Positions 27,306-36,700 of a stretch of 64,000 nt of DNA are shown here, piece by piece (within the stretch, counting starts at the first letter, position 1; the number at the start of each line of letters is the position of its first letter). The notes beneath the pieces are model-generated. The model worked only from the letters and a program-made list of their open reading frames with translations. It ran no database searches and had not been told where the DNA came from. The stretch comes from Arthrobacter sp. SLBN-122 (GTDB taxonomy: Bacteria; Actinomycetota; Actinomycetes; Actinomycetales; Micrococcaceae), in contig NZ_VFMS01000001.1 in NCBI RefSeq assembly GCF_006715165.1, positions 2,170,001-2,234,000 of the forward strand, in the 5' to 3' direction. A program made the position numbers and the translations under genes.

Positions 27306-28787
27306 ATGTCTACCGAGACCTCGCCCAACTCCAGCGGCCCGTCCGTCCAAGCGCCCGGACGGGACGCCCGGTCCGCCGCACCGGAGAAGATGTCCCGGGA
27401 GTCCGTGACCATCATCAGCACGCTGCTGGTGGCGACGTTCGTGGTGATCCTCAACGAGACCATCATGAACGTCGCCCTGCAGCGGCTCATGGTGGACCTC
27501 CGTGTGGACGCTCCCACGGTCCAGTGGCTGTCCACGGGGTTCATGCTCACCATGGCCGTCGTCATCCCCACCACGGGCTTCATCCTGCAAAGCCTGTCCA
27601 CGCGCGCCGTCTTCATGCTTGCCATGGGCCTGTTCGCCGGCGGAACAGCCCTTGCCGCGGTGGCGCCGGGGTTCGAAGTCCTGCTGCTGGCGCGCATTGT
27701 CCAGGCGGGCGGCACCGCCATCATGCTGCCGCTGCTGATGACCACCATCCTCACCCTGGTCCCGCTGGCCAAGCGCGGCGCCGTCATGGGCAACGTCAGC
27801 ATCGCCATTTCGGTGGCCCCGGCCATGGGTCCCACGGTCTCCGGCCTGATCCTGGAGCATTTCACTTGGCGCTTTATGTTCGTCTTCGTGCTGCCGGTGG
27901 CCCTCGTGGCGCTGGCCATTGGGGCGAAATACCTCACCAACGTGGGCGAGCCTGAAAAGGCACGGCTGGATGCATTGTCCGTCATCCTCACGGTCCCCGC
28001 ATTTGGTGGCCTGGTCTACGGGCTGAGCCAGATCGGCGGCGGCCATGGTGGCCAGGCCGGTCCCAGTGCCGGGGCCATCGCAGCCCTGGTCATCGGCGTC
28101 GCAGCCCTGACAGTTTTCGTCCTCCGCCAGGTCCGGCTCCAGAAGGCAGCCGCGCCCTTGCTGGACCTGCGCGCCTTCAAGCTCCGGATGTTCACCGTCT
28201 CGGTCCTGCTGATGGTAGTGGCCATGATGGCCCTGTTCGGCGGCGTCATCCTGCTGCCGCTTTACCTCCAGGAAGTCCGTGGCCTGGGCTCGCTCGAAAC
28301 CGGTCTTGCACTGCTTCCCGGCGGCCTGGCCATGGGCCTGCTGGGCCCGGTCATCGGCCGCGCGTTCGACAAGGTGGGTCCGCTGCCGCTCACCATCACC
28401 GGATCCATCCTGATGGTGGTGGCCCTCTGGCAGTTTTCAATGCTCGACGCCGGCACCCCGGTGTGGTGGATCGTGACCTTGCATGTGGGGCTGAGTTTTG
28501 GCCTGGCGCTGCTGTTCACGCCCGCCTTCACCACCGGCCTGAACCCGCTTCCGCCGCACCTCTACTCGCACGGGTCAGCGATCATGAGCACCACCCAGCA
28601 GGTGGCCGGCGCCGCGGGAACGGCACTCCTGGTGTCCATCTTCGCTGTGGTGAGCGCCGCCTCGGGACTCGTCGCCGGGATGAGCGCAGCCTTCCTGACG
28701 GCTACCGTCATAGCCCTTGCCGCCGTCGTACTTTCCGCGATGATGCGCAAGACCGAAGGTGCCGGCGCGGGCCACGGCGCGCACTGA
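27306..28787 (+). CDS. DHA2-family MFS drug:proton antiporter
   Basis: 493 residues with about 14 hydrophobic segments, as in the EmrB/QacA (DHA2) group of proton-driven multidrug exporters in the cytoplasmic membrane. Motif A-like and antiporter motif C regions are visible (TTGFILQSLSTRAVFM; AISVAPAMGPTVSGLILEHFTWRFMF), with MNVALQRLMVDLRV in TM1. The N-terminus is a Ser/Pro-rich cytoplasmic tail. ATG 27306 has GAGGGA six bases upstream, which is buried in the leader's terminal stem. The substrate is unknown. It converges with an alpha/beta hydrolase gene. Confidence 0.9.
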   Translation: MSTETSPNSSGPSVQAPGRDARSAAPEKMSRESVTIISTLLVATFVVILNETIMNVALQRLMVDLRVDAPTVQWLSTGFMLTMAVVIPTTGFILQSLSTRAVFMLAMGLFAGGTALAAVAPGFEVLLLARIVQAGGTAIMLPLLMTTILTLVPLAKRGAVMGNVSIAISVAPAMGPTVSGLILEHFTWRFMFVFVLPVALVALAIGAKYLTNVGEPEKARLDALSVILTVPAFGGLVYGLSQIGGGHGGQAGPSAGAIAALVIGVAALTVFVLRQVRLQKAAAPLLDLRAFKLRMFTVSVLLMVVAMMALFGGVILLPLYLQEVRGLGSLETGLALLPGGLAMGLLGPVIGRAFDKVGPLPLTITGSILMVVALWQFSMLDAGTPVWWIVTLHVGLSFGLALLFTPAFTTGLNPLPPHLYSHGSAIMSTTQQVAGAAGTALLVSIFAVVSAASGLVAGMSAAFLTATVIALAAVVLSAMMRKTEGAGAGHGAH

Positions 28788-28810
28788 CCCAACTACTTAC
28801 TGGGGGTCAG
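28784..28810. terminator. Hairpin overlapping two convergent stop codons
   Basis: CTGACCC (28784-28790) pairs with GGGTCAG (28804-28810) around 13 bases. The arms contain the stop codons of the DHA2 pump and of the opposing hydrolase. This is a compact symmetrical element suited to ending both transcripts, although it lacks a U-tract. Confidence 0.45.
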
Positions 28811-29643
28811 CCGGCGAAGAACTCGCTCAGTTCCTTGATCAGCCTGTCCGGAGCCTTGATGGCGCCGTCGTGGCCGAGGCCGGGCAGGATGGTGTAGCTG
28901 GAGCCGGAAAGCACGTCGTGGATCTGGCCGCAGGCGATGCCGAAGTAGGCGGGGCTCTTTTCGCCCACCACAATCAGGGTCTCCAGGGGAAGCGCCTGGA
29001 ACGGCTCGGCGGGCATGTCGGCGGCAATGATGGCTTTGATTTCGCGGACGCCGGTGCGCATCAGCTCGCGCTGCTGCTTTCCTTCGGTGGTTCCGGCCGT
29101 CAGCTTGTTGGCCAGGGTCAGCATGGACAGCGGCATGCGCGATGAGAAGGAACCGCCGGCTTCAAGGCCCCGCTGGATCACGGCGAGGGCGCGGTCATGG
29201 TCTCCAGCGGCGATGGCGCGCTCGTACTCCGCGATCCAGTCGGCCGTGACGCTGCCGTTCACGGAGACGGCGGGGTCGTAGACGGCGAGCCGTTCCACCG
29301 GCAGTGTCCGGGCCGCGTGCAGGGCCACGGCGCCGCCGAAGCTGTGCCCAAACACATCGGTGCTGGAGGTGTGCTTCATGACCGTATCCAGGTCGCGGAT
29401 GTCCACGTCCAGGGTGTAATCGTCGGGCTGCGGGGACGAGGATCCGCGCCCGCGCCGGTTGAAGGTGTGCACCGGGCGGCCCAGGGCGGCGCTCAGTTTC
29501 TGGGCGAACTTGGTGTAATCCGCAGCCGTCACCATGGAAGGCGGCACAACCACCACGCCCGAGCCCGCAGAAGCAAGGTCAGCGCCGGTGGAGAAGAGCT
29601 CCACAGTGCCGCCGTCGGGGGTCCTGATGTTCTCTCGCGTCAT
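28807..29643 (-). CDS. Alpha/beta hydrolase (copy 1 of a paralogous pair)
   Basis: 278 residues of the alpha/beta hydrolase fold: FNRRGRGSSSPQPDDYTLDVDIRDL, nucleophile elbow VFGHSFGGAVALHAA, an acidic residue region LIVVGEKSPAYFG and a C-terminal histidine in LPGLGHDGAI. The substrate is unknown. The ATG at 29643 lies exactly six bases after TAGGCT (minus strand), predicting a leaderless mRNA. It is clearly related to the hydrolase at 39271-40185 (shared ERLAVYDPAV / DKLAVYDAAV, DRRGRGNSSEQPADYS). The two bracket the nitrogen operon. Confidence 0.85.
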   Translation of the reverse strand: MTRENIRTPDGGTVELFSTGADLASAGSGVVVVPPSMVTAADYTKFAQKLSAALGRPVHTFNRRGRGSSSPQPDDYTLDVDIRDLDTVMKHTSSTDVFGHSFGGAVALHAARTLPVERLAVYDPAVSVNGSVTADWIAEYERAIAAGDHDRALAVIQRGLEAGGSFSSRMPLSMLTLANKLTAGTTEGKQQRELMRTGVREIKAIIAADMPAEPFQALPLETLIVVGEKSPAYFGIACGQIHDVLSGSSYTILPGLGHDGAIKAPDRLIKELSEFFAG

Positions 29644-29703
29644 GCTCCGAGCCTAGCCGAGCAAGCCCGGGTGGGGCATCCCGGCGGCCGGAGGCACGCA
29701 GGG

Positions 29704-30375
29704 TCACGCCAAGCGGTTGATGAGGGCCTGGCTCGCCGCGCGGATGGCCGGCAGCCCGTCCCCGAGCCCGCACAGGATCAGCCCGGCGTCGGCAGCCTGC
29801 ATGGCGGAATCGGTACCGGCGGCGCCGTCCGCGCGGAGGTAGATCAGGGATTCCACCAGCCGGAAGGTGAAGTCGCCGCCGTCCGGTCCGCCCGGCGCGG
29901 CTGACGTCCCCGCGCCCAGTTCCCCGTACAGCCGCCTGAGCTCCTGGCGGTGGTTGTGGAACCTGGCGAAGCGGGTGCTCCTGACCTCGGGCAGGTGGTA
30001 CAGCACGCCAAGGTTCCACCGCGCGCTGCACAGCTGGGTGCCGTCATAAAGCCCGACGGCGTGAAGGCGGCTTCCAGCCGGAGTTTCGGTTTCCGGGTCA
30101 TCAGTGGGCAGCGCGGACACGGCACGTGCGAACCTCAGCCCGCCGGACACCGTCCCCTCAAGCAGGTCCTCGAGGATATCGTCCTTCGTTTTGAAGTGGT
30201 GGTACAGGGAGGACTGCCGGATGCCCACGGCGTCCGCGATGGACCGCGTGGAGGTGCTGGCGAAGCCCTGGGTGGTGAACAGCTCCGCGGCGGCGTCGAG
30301 GATTTCGTCGCGGGCGGTGGCGCCCGGCCGCGAGGGCTGCTGGTGGCGGGGGCGGCCCGGTCCGGCGGAAGTCAC
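29704..30375 (-). CDS. amtR: AmtR-like TetR-family regulator
   Basis: 223 residues starting at GTG 30375 (VTSAGPGRPRHQQPSRPG). The helix-turn-helix region (REILDA-like ARDEILDAAAELFTTQGF, then TSTRSIADAVGIRQSSLYHHF) closely follows the pattern I remember for Corynebacterium AmtR. So does the core phrase WNLGVLYHLPEVRSTRFARFH. AmtR is the TetR-type nitrogen repressor; in Mycobacterium smegmatis an AmtR controls a permease/urea-amidolyase operon. Here it is divergent from just such an operon, which supports the call. Binding of the target operators and any GlnK partner are inference. Confidence 0.78.
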   Translation of the reverse strand: MTSAGPGRPRHQQPSRPGATARDEILDAAAELFTTQGFASTSTRSIADAVGIRQSSLYHHFKTKDDILEDLLEGTVSGGLRFARAVSALPTDDPETETPAGSRLHAVGLYDGTQLCSARWNLGVLYHLPEVRSTRFARFHNHRQELRRLYGELGAGTSAAPGGPDGGDFTFRLVESLIYLRADGAAGTDSAMQAADAGLILCGLGDGLPAIRAASQALINRLA

Positions 30376-30604
30376 GGCCCCATTCTTGCACTGCCGGGTG
30401 CGCCGAAAACGACCGCCGGGCATTGTGAGGCGACGGAAATCTGCCCGAAACAAGATGTCTATCCGCCTTTTACAGAGGTGAAACTGTTTGGGGACATCCC
30501 GCTGGAAAACTATCAAGTGACCGGTAATCAGCAGCCTTCGGCCGAGCGCTGCAGTACCGGGAGGCTTCGCCCCCAAGATCCCTTTCCAGTTCCGGAGATT
30601 CCCG
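30376..30604 (+). promoter_or_regulatory. Divergent control region of amtR and the urea/guanidine operon
   Basis: TTGGGG (30488-30493), 17 bases, TATCAA (30511-30516) is the best operon promoter. CTATC occurs at 30510-30514 over this -10 and at 30459-30463, resembling AmtR half-sites. An array of five-base boxes spaced by six lies upstream: GTGAG/GAAAT (30425-30440) and TTTAC/GAAAC (30469-30484), 44 bases apart, similar to GlnR boxes. At the predicted mRNA 5' end, CCGGTA (30521-30526) and GCAGC pair with GCTGC and TACCGG (30555-30560), followed by a smaller GGG-GGC/GCC-CCC hairpin. I do not see the conserved cores of guanidine riboswitch classes I-III. Confidence 0.5.
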
Positions 30605-32107
30605 ATGACATCCACCGTTCTCCCCACCGTCCACCAGGACGATGCAGACCTGACGTCCCTTGGCTACCAGCCCACCCTCCACCGAAAGCTCGGCCGCTAC
30701 GCTTCCTTTGCCGCCGGCTTCTCGTTCGTTTCCATCCTCACCACCATCTTCCAGCTCTTCGCGTTCGGCTACTCGTTCGCCGGGCCCGCGTTCTTCTGGA
30801 CCTGGCCGGTGGTCCTGGTGGGCCAGCTGCTGGTGGCCCTGAACTTCGCCGAACTCGCCGCCCGCTACCCCCTGTCCGGTGCCGTGTACCAGTGGGCGCG
30901 GCGCGTCGGCGGGGAAGGCGTGGGCTGGTTCGCCGGCTGGTTCATGGCAATCGCCCAGGTGGTCACCGCAGCCGCAGCCGCCATCGCCCTGCAGGTGGTC
31001 CTGCCCCAGCTCTGGGACGGGTTCCAGGTGGTGGGCGGCGACCCCGCCCTCAACACGGTGACCGGTGCTTCCAACGCCGTGGTCCTGGGCGCCGTCCTGC
31101 TGGTGGCCACCACCATCATCAACTCCCTGGGCGTGAAACTCATGGCCCACGTCAACTCCGTCGGAGTTACCTGCGAGATCGTGGGCGTCGCGGCCGTGAT
31201 CCTGGCGCTCATCAGCGCCGCCCAGCGCGGCCCGGACGTGGTGGCGGACACCACCGTGCTGCAGGGATCGGACCTCGGTGCCGTGGGAGCCTTCCTGGTC
31301 TCGGGGCTGATGGCCGCGTACGTCATGGTGGGCTTCAACTCCGCCGGCGAACTGTCCGAGGAAACCAAGGACCCGCGCCGCACCGCCCCCCGGACCATCC
31401 TCTCCGCCCTGCTCATCTCCGGCGTCGGCGGTGCGCTGATGATCATCACCGCCCTGATGGCGGCCCCGAGCCTCGACGACGGCCGCCTGGCCACCGAAGG
31501 CCTGCCGTACGTCCTCACAGCGGTCCTGGGCACCTTCTGGGGCAAGGTCCTGCTGGTGGACGTGGCCATCGCCATCTTCGTCTGCACCCTGGCGATCCAG
31601 ACTGCCGGTTCCCGCCTGGTCTTCTCCATGGCCCGCGACGGCAAGCTCCCGGCGTCGGCCCTGCTCTCCTCCGTTCACCCCACCCGCGGCACGCCCATGT
31701 GGCCCTCCATCGTGATCGGGGCCCTTGCAGTTGGAGTGCTGGCCATCAACGTAGGCAACGCCGCCCTGTTCACCACCCTGTGCAGCGTCTGCATCGTGAT
31801 GGTCTACCTTGCCTACCTCCTGGTCACCGTCCCGCAGTTGCTCAACCGGCTCCGCGGCGACTGGGACAGGGTGGGGCAGACCATGCCGGCAGGCCTCTTC
31901 TCCCTGGGCCGCTGGGGCCTTCCGGTCAACGTCCTGGCCGTCCTTTACGGCGGCGTGATGGTCGTCAACCTGGCATGGCCCCGGCCCGAGGTGTACGACC
32001 CCTCCGGCGAGAACGGCCTCCTGCTGTGGTCCGCGCCCCTGATGGTCACCGCCGTGCTGCTCCTGGGCCTCTGGGTCAGGAGCCGGAACCTGGCCGCCAA
32101 GGCCTGA
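30605..32107 (+). CDS. APC-superfamily permease of the urea/guanidine operon
   Basis: 500 residues with about 12 hydrophobic segments and the amino acid/polyamine/organocation (APC) pattern near TM1-2 (FAFGYSFAGPAFFWTW; LNFAELAARYPLSGAVYQW). The family includes GABA, ethanolamine and amino acid importers. The gene heads an operon with two DUF1989 proteins, the carboxylase and allophanate hydrolase, so import of a nitrogen compound such as guanidine or urea is inferred. The ATG at 30605 follows GGAGATTCCCG. The same gene order with an APC permease first is known from other actinobacteria. Confidence 0.88.
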   Translation: MTSTVLPTVHQDDADLTSLGYQPTLHRKLGRYASFAAGFSFVSILTTIFQLFAFGYSFAGPAFFWTWPVVLVGQLLVALNFAELAARYPLSGAVYQWARRVGGEGVGWFAGWFMAIAQVVTAAAAAIALQVVLPQLWDGFQVVGGDPALNTVTGASNAVVLGAVLLVATTIINSLGVKLMAHVNSVGVTCEIVGVAAVILALISAAQRGPDVVADTTVLQGSDLGAVGAFLVSGLMAAYVMVGFNSAGELSEETKDPRRTAPRTILSALLISGVGGALMIITALMAAPSLDDGRLATEGLPYVLTAVLGTFWGKVLLVDVAIAIFVCTLAIQTAGSRLVFSMARDGKLPASALLSSVHPTRGTPMWPSIVIGALAVGVLAINVGNAALFTTLCSVCIVMVYLAYLLVTVPQLLNRLRGDWDRVGQTMPAGLFSLGRWGLPVNVLAVLYGGVMVVNLAWPRPEVYDPSGENGLLLWSAPLMVTAVLLLGLWVRSRNLAAKA

Positions 32108-32177
32108 TACGCGCCGTCCTTACTCAATAGCAGACCCAACAGCTTCCAGAAGAACCCCAAAGACCTACAGGACTGAC

Positions 32178-33053
32178 ATGACACAGACCATCGAAACGCC
32201 AATCACGGGCACCGCCACCACAGCCGGCGCCCGCGCCCACGCCAGGGAACAGCACGGCAAAACCGCGGAGACCATGCGCCACGTGCCGGCAGCTTCCGCA
32301 CCGGCCCACCTTCTGGCCGGAATGCCCGACGGCGCGTCCCCCACATGGGCCGAATCCCTCGCCTTTGGCCGCTACACCACCATGTCCCTGGCCCGCGGCA
32401 CCCGGATCCGGCTCACGGACACCGCCGGCGACGCCTGCGTGCACACCCTCCTGTACCGCGCCGGCGCCAGTCACGAACGCCTCAACGTGGCCGACACCGT
32501 CAAGGTCCCCTGGCAGGCATACCCCGGCGCGGGCCACCCGCTGCTGTCCGACGCCGGGCGCCTGATGGCAACCATCGTCGCCGATACGTCCTCCCGGCAC
32601 GACGCACTGACCGGCGCCACCACCCTCGCCGGCAACACCACAAAGTACGGCGCCGGAACCGTCCACAGCGCCGCACCGGCGGCACGCGAACTGCTCACCC
32701 TGGCCGCCCTCAAGAACGGCCTGGGCACCCGGGACGTGGCGCCGTCGCTCTCCTTCTTCAAGGGCATCACCGTGAACCCGGCCGGGAGCATCACCTTCAC
32801 CGGCAGCGCCGGACCGGGTGCCGCCGTCGAACTCCTGCTCCAGATGGACGCGGTACTGGTCCTGGCCAACACCGCCCACCCGCTGGACCCGCGCGCTGAC
32901 TTCACCGGGACGGCCGTCGACATCCTCGCCTGGCACGCGCCGCAGGACCTCGCCGCACTGGAAGCCGGCAGCGTGGCCGGACCATTGGCCCCGGAACACC
33001 TGCAGGCCCTCCGCAACACCGAACACGACCTCGCCGCTAGGAACGCCCGATGA
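32178..33053 (+). CDS. DUF1989 protein, urea carboxylase-associated protein 1 (UAAP1)
   Basis: 291 residues with the DUF1989 fold typical of urea carboxylase-associated proteins: ARGTRIRLTDTAGDACVHTLLYRA, CSRHDALTG-like DTSSRHDALTGATT and SFFKGITVNPAGSITF. UAAP pairs have been shown in other bacteria to form a carboxyguanidine deiminase (CgdAB) rather than a urea enzyme. Which subunit this is I cannot tell. AGGA precedes ATG 32178. It overlaps the next gene by four bases (ATGA), consistent with two subunits of one enzyme made together. Confidence 0.85.
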   Translation: MTQTIETPITGTATTAGARAHAREQHGKTAETMRHVPAASAPAHLLAGMPDGASPTWAESLAFGRYTTMSLARGTRIRLTDTAGDACVHTLLYRAGASHERLNVADTVKVPWQAYPGAGHPLLSDAGRLMATIVADTSSRHDALTGATTLAGNTTKYGAGTVHSAAPAARELLTLAALKNGLGTRDVAPSLSFFKGITVNPAGSITFTGSAGPGAAVELLLQMDAVLVLANTAHPLDPRADFTGTAVDILAWHAPQDLAALEAGSVAGPLAPEHLQALRNTEHDLAARNAR

Positions 33054-33727
33054 ACACTGCAATCGATACCAGGTCAACCCCTGACGCAGCCGACACTGCC
33101 CTCGCTTCCGGCGCCGTGGTCCTTGACGAATTCGTTGAAGCCCGCGGCCCCTGGTCCGCAGTGGTGGCAGCCGGCGACGTGCTGACCATCGTGGACCTGG
33201 AAGGCAACCAGGCGGTGGACTGCCTGCTCTACGCCGCGGCCGACACCGCCGTCCGCTACTCGGCGGCGGCCACCATCGCCGCACAGCAGTCAATCGTCCT
33301 CACCACCGGTTCGGTCCTCCGGGCAGACAGCGGCGCGCCGCTGATGACCGTCGTGGCGGACGAAGTGGGCGTGCACGACACCATCGGCGGCGCCTGCTCC
33401 CAGGAATCCAATACCCTCCGCTACGGCCAGCACACCCGCGAACAGCACGCCTGCGTGGAGAACTTCCTGATCGAGGGTTCCCGCTGGGGCCTGGGCAAGC
33501 GGGACCTGGTGTCCAACATCAACTGGTTCATGAACGTCCCCGTGGACCCGGACGGCGCCCTGGGCATCGTGGACGGCCTGTCCGCCCCCGGAAAACGCGT
33601 GGCACTGAAGGCCGAGGTAGACACCCTGGTGCTCGTCTCCAACTGCCCGCAGATCAACAACCCGTGCAACGGCTTCAATCCCACACCCGTCCGCATGATC
33701 GTCACCCGGCCGGAGGCTGCACTGTGA
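33050..33727 (+). CDS. DUF1989 protein, urea carboxylase-associated protein 2 (UAAP2)
   Basis: 225 residues, second DUF1989 member: GDVLTIVDLEGNQAVDCLLYAA, HDTIGGACSQESNTLRYG with the conserved CSxExN-type metal/active region, NINWFMNVPVDPDGALGIVDG and SNCPQINNPCNGFNPTPVRMIV at the C-terminus. It is a homologue of the preceding gene and presumably its partner subunit. It is coupled on both sides by four-base overlaps (ATGA and GTGA), so its dosage is tied to its neighbours. Confidence 0.87.
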   Translation: MNTAIDTRSTPDAADTALASGAVVLDEFVEARGPWSAVVAAGDVLTIVDLEGNQAVDCLLYAAADTAVRYSAAATIAAQQSIVLTTGSVLRADSGAPLMTVVADEVGVHDTIGGACSQESNTLRYGQHTREQHACVENFLIEGSRWGLGKRDLVSNINWFMNVPVDPDGALGIVDGLSAPGKRVALKAEVDTLVLVSNCPQINNPCNGFNPTPVRMIVTRPEAAL

Positions 33728-36700
33728 ACACCCCAAACCTTTTCGACACCCTCCTGATCGCCAACCGCGGTGAGATCGCCTGCCGCATCATCGAATCCGC
33801 CCGCAAGCTGGGGCTCCGGACCGTCGCCGTCTTCTCGGAGGCGGACCGCGGCGCCAAGCACGTTCGGCTCGCCGACGAAGCCGTGCTGCTGGGGCCCGCG
33901 CCGGCCAAGGAGTCCTACCTCCGGGTGGACGCAATCCTTGCCGCCGCCAAGGAAACCGGCGCGGGCGCCATCCACCCCGGCTACGGTTTCCTATCCGAGG
34001 ACGCAGCCTTCGCCGAGGCTGTGGAGGCAGCCGGACTGGTGTTCGTGGGCCCCACTGCCGAGCAGTTGCGCATCTTCGGCACCAAGCACACAGCGCGCGA
34101 CGCCGCCCGGGCGGCCGGGGTGCCCATGATCTCCGGTTCCGGGCTGCTTGAGGACGTGGACGCCGCCGTCGCGGCCTCCGCCACGATCGGCTTCCCGCTG
34201 ATGCTCAAGGCCACCGGCGGGGGCGGCGGAATCGGCATGACGGTCTGCCGCTTCGAGGCCGAACTGGTGGAAAGCTTCCCCCGGGTGGCGCGCCTGGCCG
34301 GTGCCAGCTTCGGCACCGCAGGGGTTTTCGCCGAGCGTTACGTGGAGAACGCGCGGCACGTGGAGGTACAGATCTTCGGCGACGGCGAAGGCCGGGTGGT
34401 CAGCCTGGGCGACCGGGATTGCTCCCTGCAGCGCCGCCACCAGAAAGTCCTCGAGGAAGCACCCGCCCCGGACCTGCCGGCAGAGCTGCGGGAGGAACTG
34501 CACCGCAGCTCGCGCGCCCTCTGCGCGTCCCTTAACTACCGCTCCGCCGGCACCGTGGAGTTCGTCTATGACTCCGCCCGCAAGGAGGCCTCCTTCCTGG
34601 AAGTCAACGCCCGGCTCCAGGTGGAGCACCCGGTCACCGAGGCCGTGACCGGCGTGGACCTGGTGGAATGGATGCTCCGCCTGGCTCAGGGCGGCAGCGA
34701 AGCCCGGGCAGTCCTGGCAGACGTTCCGGACGCATTGCCGGTGGCCGGGCACGCCGTGGAAGCCCGCGTCTACGCCGAAGACCCTGCGCGCGGGTTCCAG
34801 CCCAGCGCCGGAACCGTCACCAACGCCGCCTACCCCACGGCAGCAGAAGCCCGCGTGGACGCCTGGGTGGAAACCGGCACTGACGTCTCCACCAACTACG
34901 ATCCGCTCCTGGGCAAGGTCATCACCTCCGGCACAAGCCGCACCGACGCCTTCGACCGGCTCGCCGCAGCCCTGGAAAACACCCGGATCGACGGGATCGA
35001 GACCAACTTGGGGCTGTTCCGCGCCGTGAGCGGCATGGACGTGGTCCGCGCGGTCCAGCACTCCACCAGCACCCTGGACAATGTGGGGGACCCGGAGCCG
35101 CGCATCACGGTGGGCCGCCCCGGCCTGCAGACCAGTGTGCAGGACTGGCCGGGCCGCACCGGCCTCTGGCAGATCGGTGTCCCGCCGAGCGGCCCCATGG
35201 ACGACCTCTCCTTCCGGCTTGGCAACACCGCCCTTGGCAACCCCGAAGGCGCGCCGGGGCTCGAGTTCACCATGACCGGACCCAGCCTGATTTTCACGCA
35301 CGCCACCACGGTTTGCGTCACCGGCGCGAAAGTCACGGTGACGGTTGACGGAACAGAGGTGCCCGCCTGGACCCCAGTGACTGTCCCGGCAGGGGGAAGG
35401 CTCGACGTGGGCACGGCTTCCGGCAAGGGCCTGCGCGGCTACATCCTGTTCCAGGGCGGCCTGGACATTCCCAAGTACCTGGGCAGCGCCTCCACCTTCA
35501 CCTTGGGCCAGTTCGGCGGCCACGCCGGCCGGGTGCTGCGTGCGGGGGACGTGCTGCGCGCTGTCCGGCAGGCCGCAGGGCAGGAAGTACCCACGGCAGC
35601 CGTCCCCCTCGACAGCCGTCCCGCCCTCACCACAACTTGGGAGCTGGCTGTGGCCGAGGGCCCGCACGGCGCCCCGGAGTTCTTCCAGCGCGAGGATATC
35701 GAGGAGCTGTACAGCGCAGAGTACGAGGTCCACTTCAACTCCGCCCGCACCGGCGTGCGCCTCATCGGCCCCAAACCGCGCTGGGCACGGACCGACGGCG
35801 GCGAAGCAGGCCTGCACCCCTCCAACATCCACGACACCGCCTACTCGGTGGGTGCCCTGGACTTCACCGGCGACACCCCCATCCTGCTCGGCCCGGACGG
35901 ACCCAGCCTGGGCGGCTTCGTTTGCCCCGTCACCGTGGTGACGGCCGAACGCTGGAAGCTCGGCCAGCTGCGCCCCGGGGACAAGGTCCGGTTCGTGCCC
36001 ATCAAAGCCGGCCAGGCGCCGTCGGCCAAGGACCTGGGACCCGGCCGCCAGCTGGTCCTCCCGAGCGACGCTGATTGGTCGTCAAGCCCGTCTGTGGCAG
36101 CCACGGCGACCAACCGCGGCTTCCGCGGCGATGGCGACGACGGCGTGCTGGGCCGGGTGCCGGAAGGTTCCGGCCGGCCCGCGGTCACCTACCGCCGCTC
36201 CGGCGACGACAACCTGCTGGTGGAATACGGCGAGATGGTGCTGGACCTTGGTCTGCGCGCCCGGGTGCACGCCCTGCACCAGCACATCGAGCAGCTCCGC
36301 GTGCCAGGCGTCGTTGACCTCACCCCGGGAATCCGGTCGCTGCAGATCAAGGTGGACCCATCGGTCCTGTCCACCACCAGGCTGCTCGACCTGGTCCAGG
36401 AAGTCGAGGCCGCGCTGCCCGCCAGTTCCGAACTGGTGGTTCCCAGCCGCACCGTCCGGCTGCCGCTGTCCTGGGACGATCCCGCCACCCGCGAGGCGAT
36501 CGAACGCTACATGGCCGGTGTCCGTGATGATGCCCCCTGGTGCCCCTGGAACATCGAGTTCATCCGCCGGATCAACGGCCTGGACTCGGTCAACGACGTC
36601 TTCGACACCGTCTTTAACGCCGAATACCTGGTGCTGGGGCTGGGGGATGTCTACCTGGGCGCGCCGGTGGCCACCCCGCTGGACCCCCGCCACCGCCTGG

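Noticed and set aside
30376..30604. Guanidine riboswitch (class I, II or III) before the permease
   Set aside because: Expected from the operon's likely substrate, but I do not find the conserved class I core or the class II/III loop motifs. Only a covariance search can settle it.
29950..32130. 726-codon plus-strand open frame across the TetR gene, the intergenic region and the permease
   Set aside because: Runs through a control region and in the wrong frame of the permease; Arg/Pro-rich shadow.
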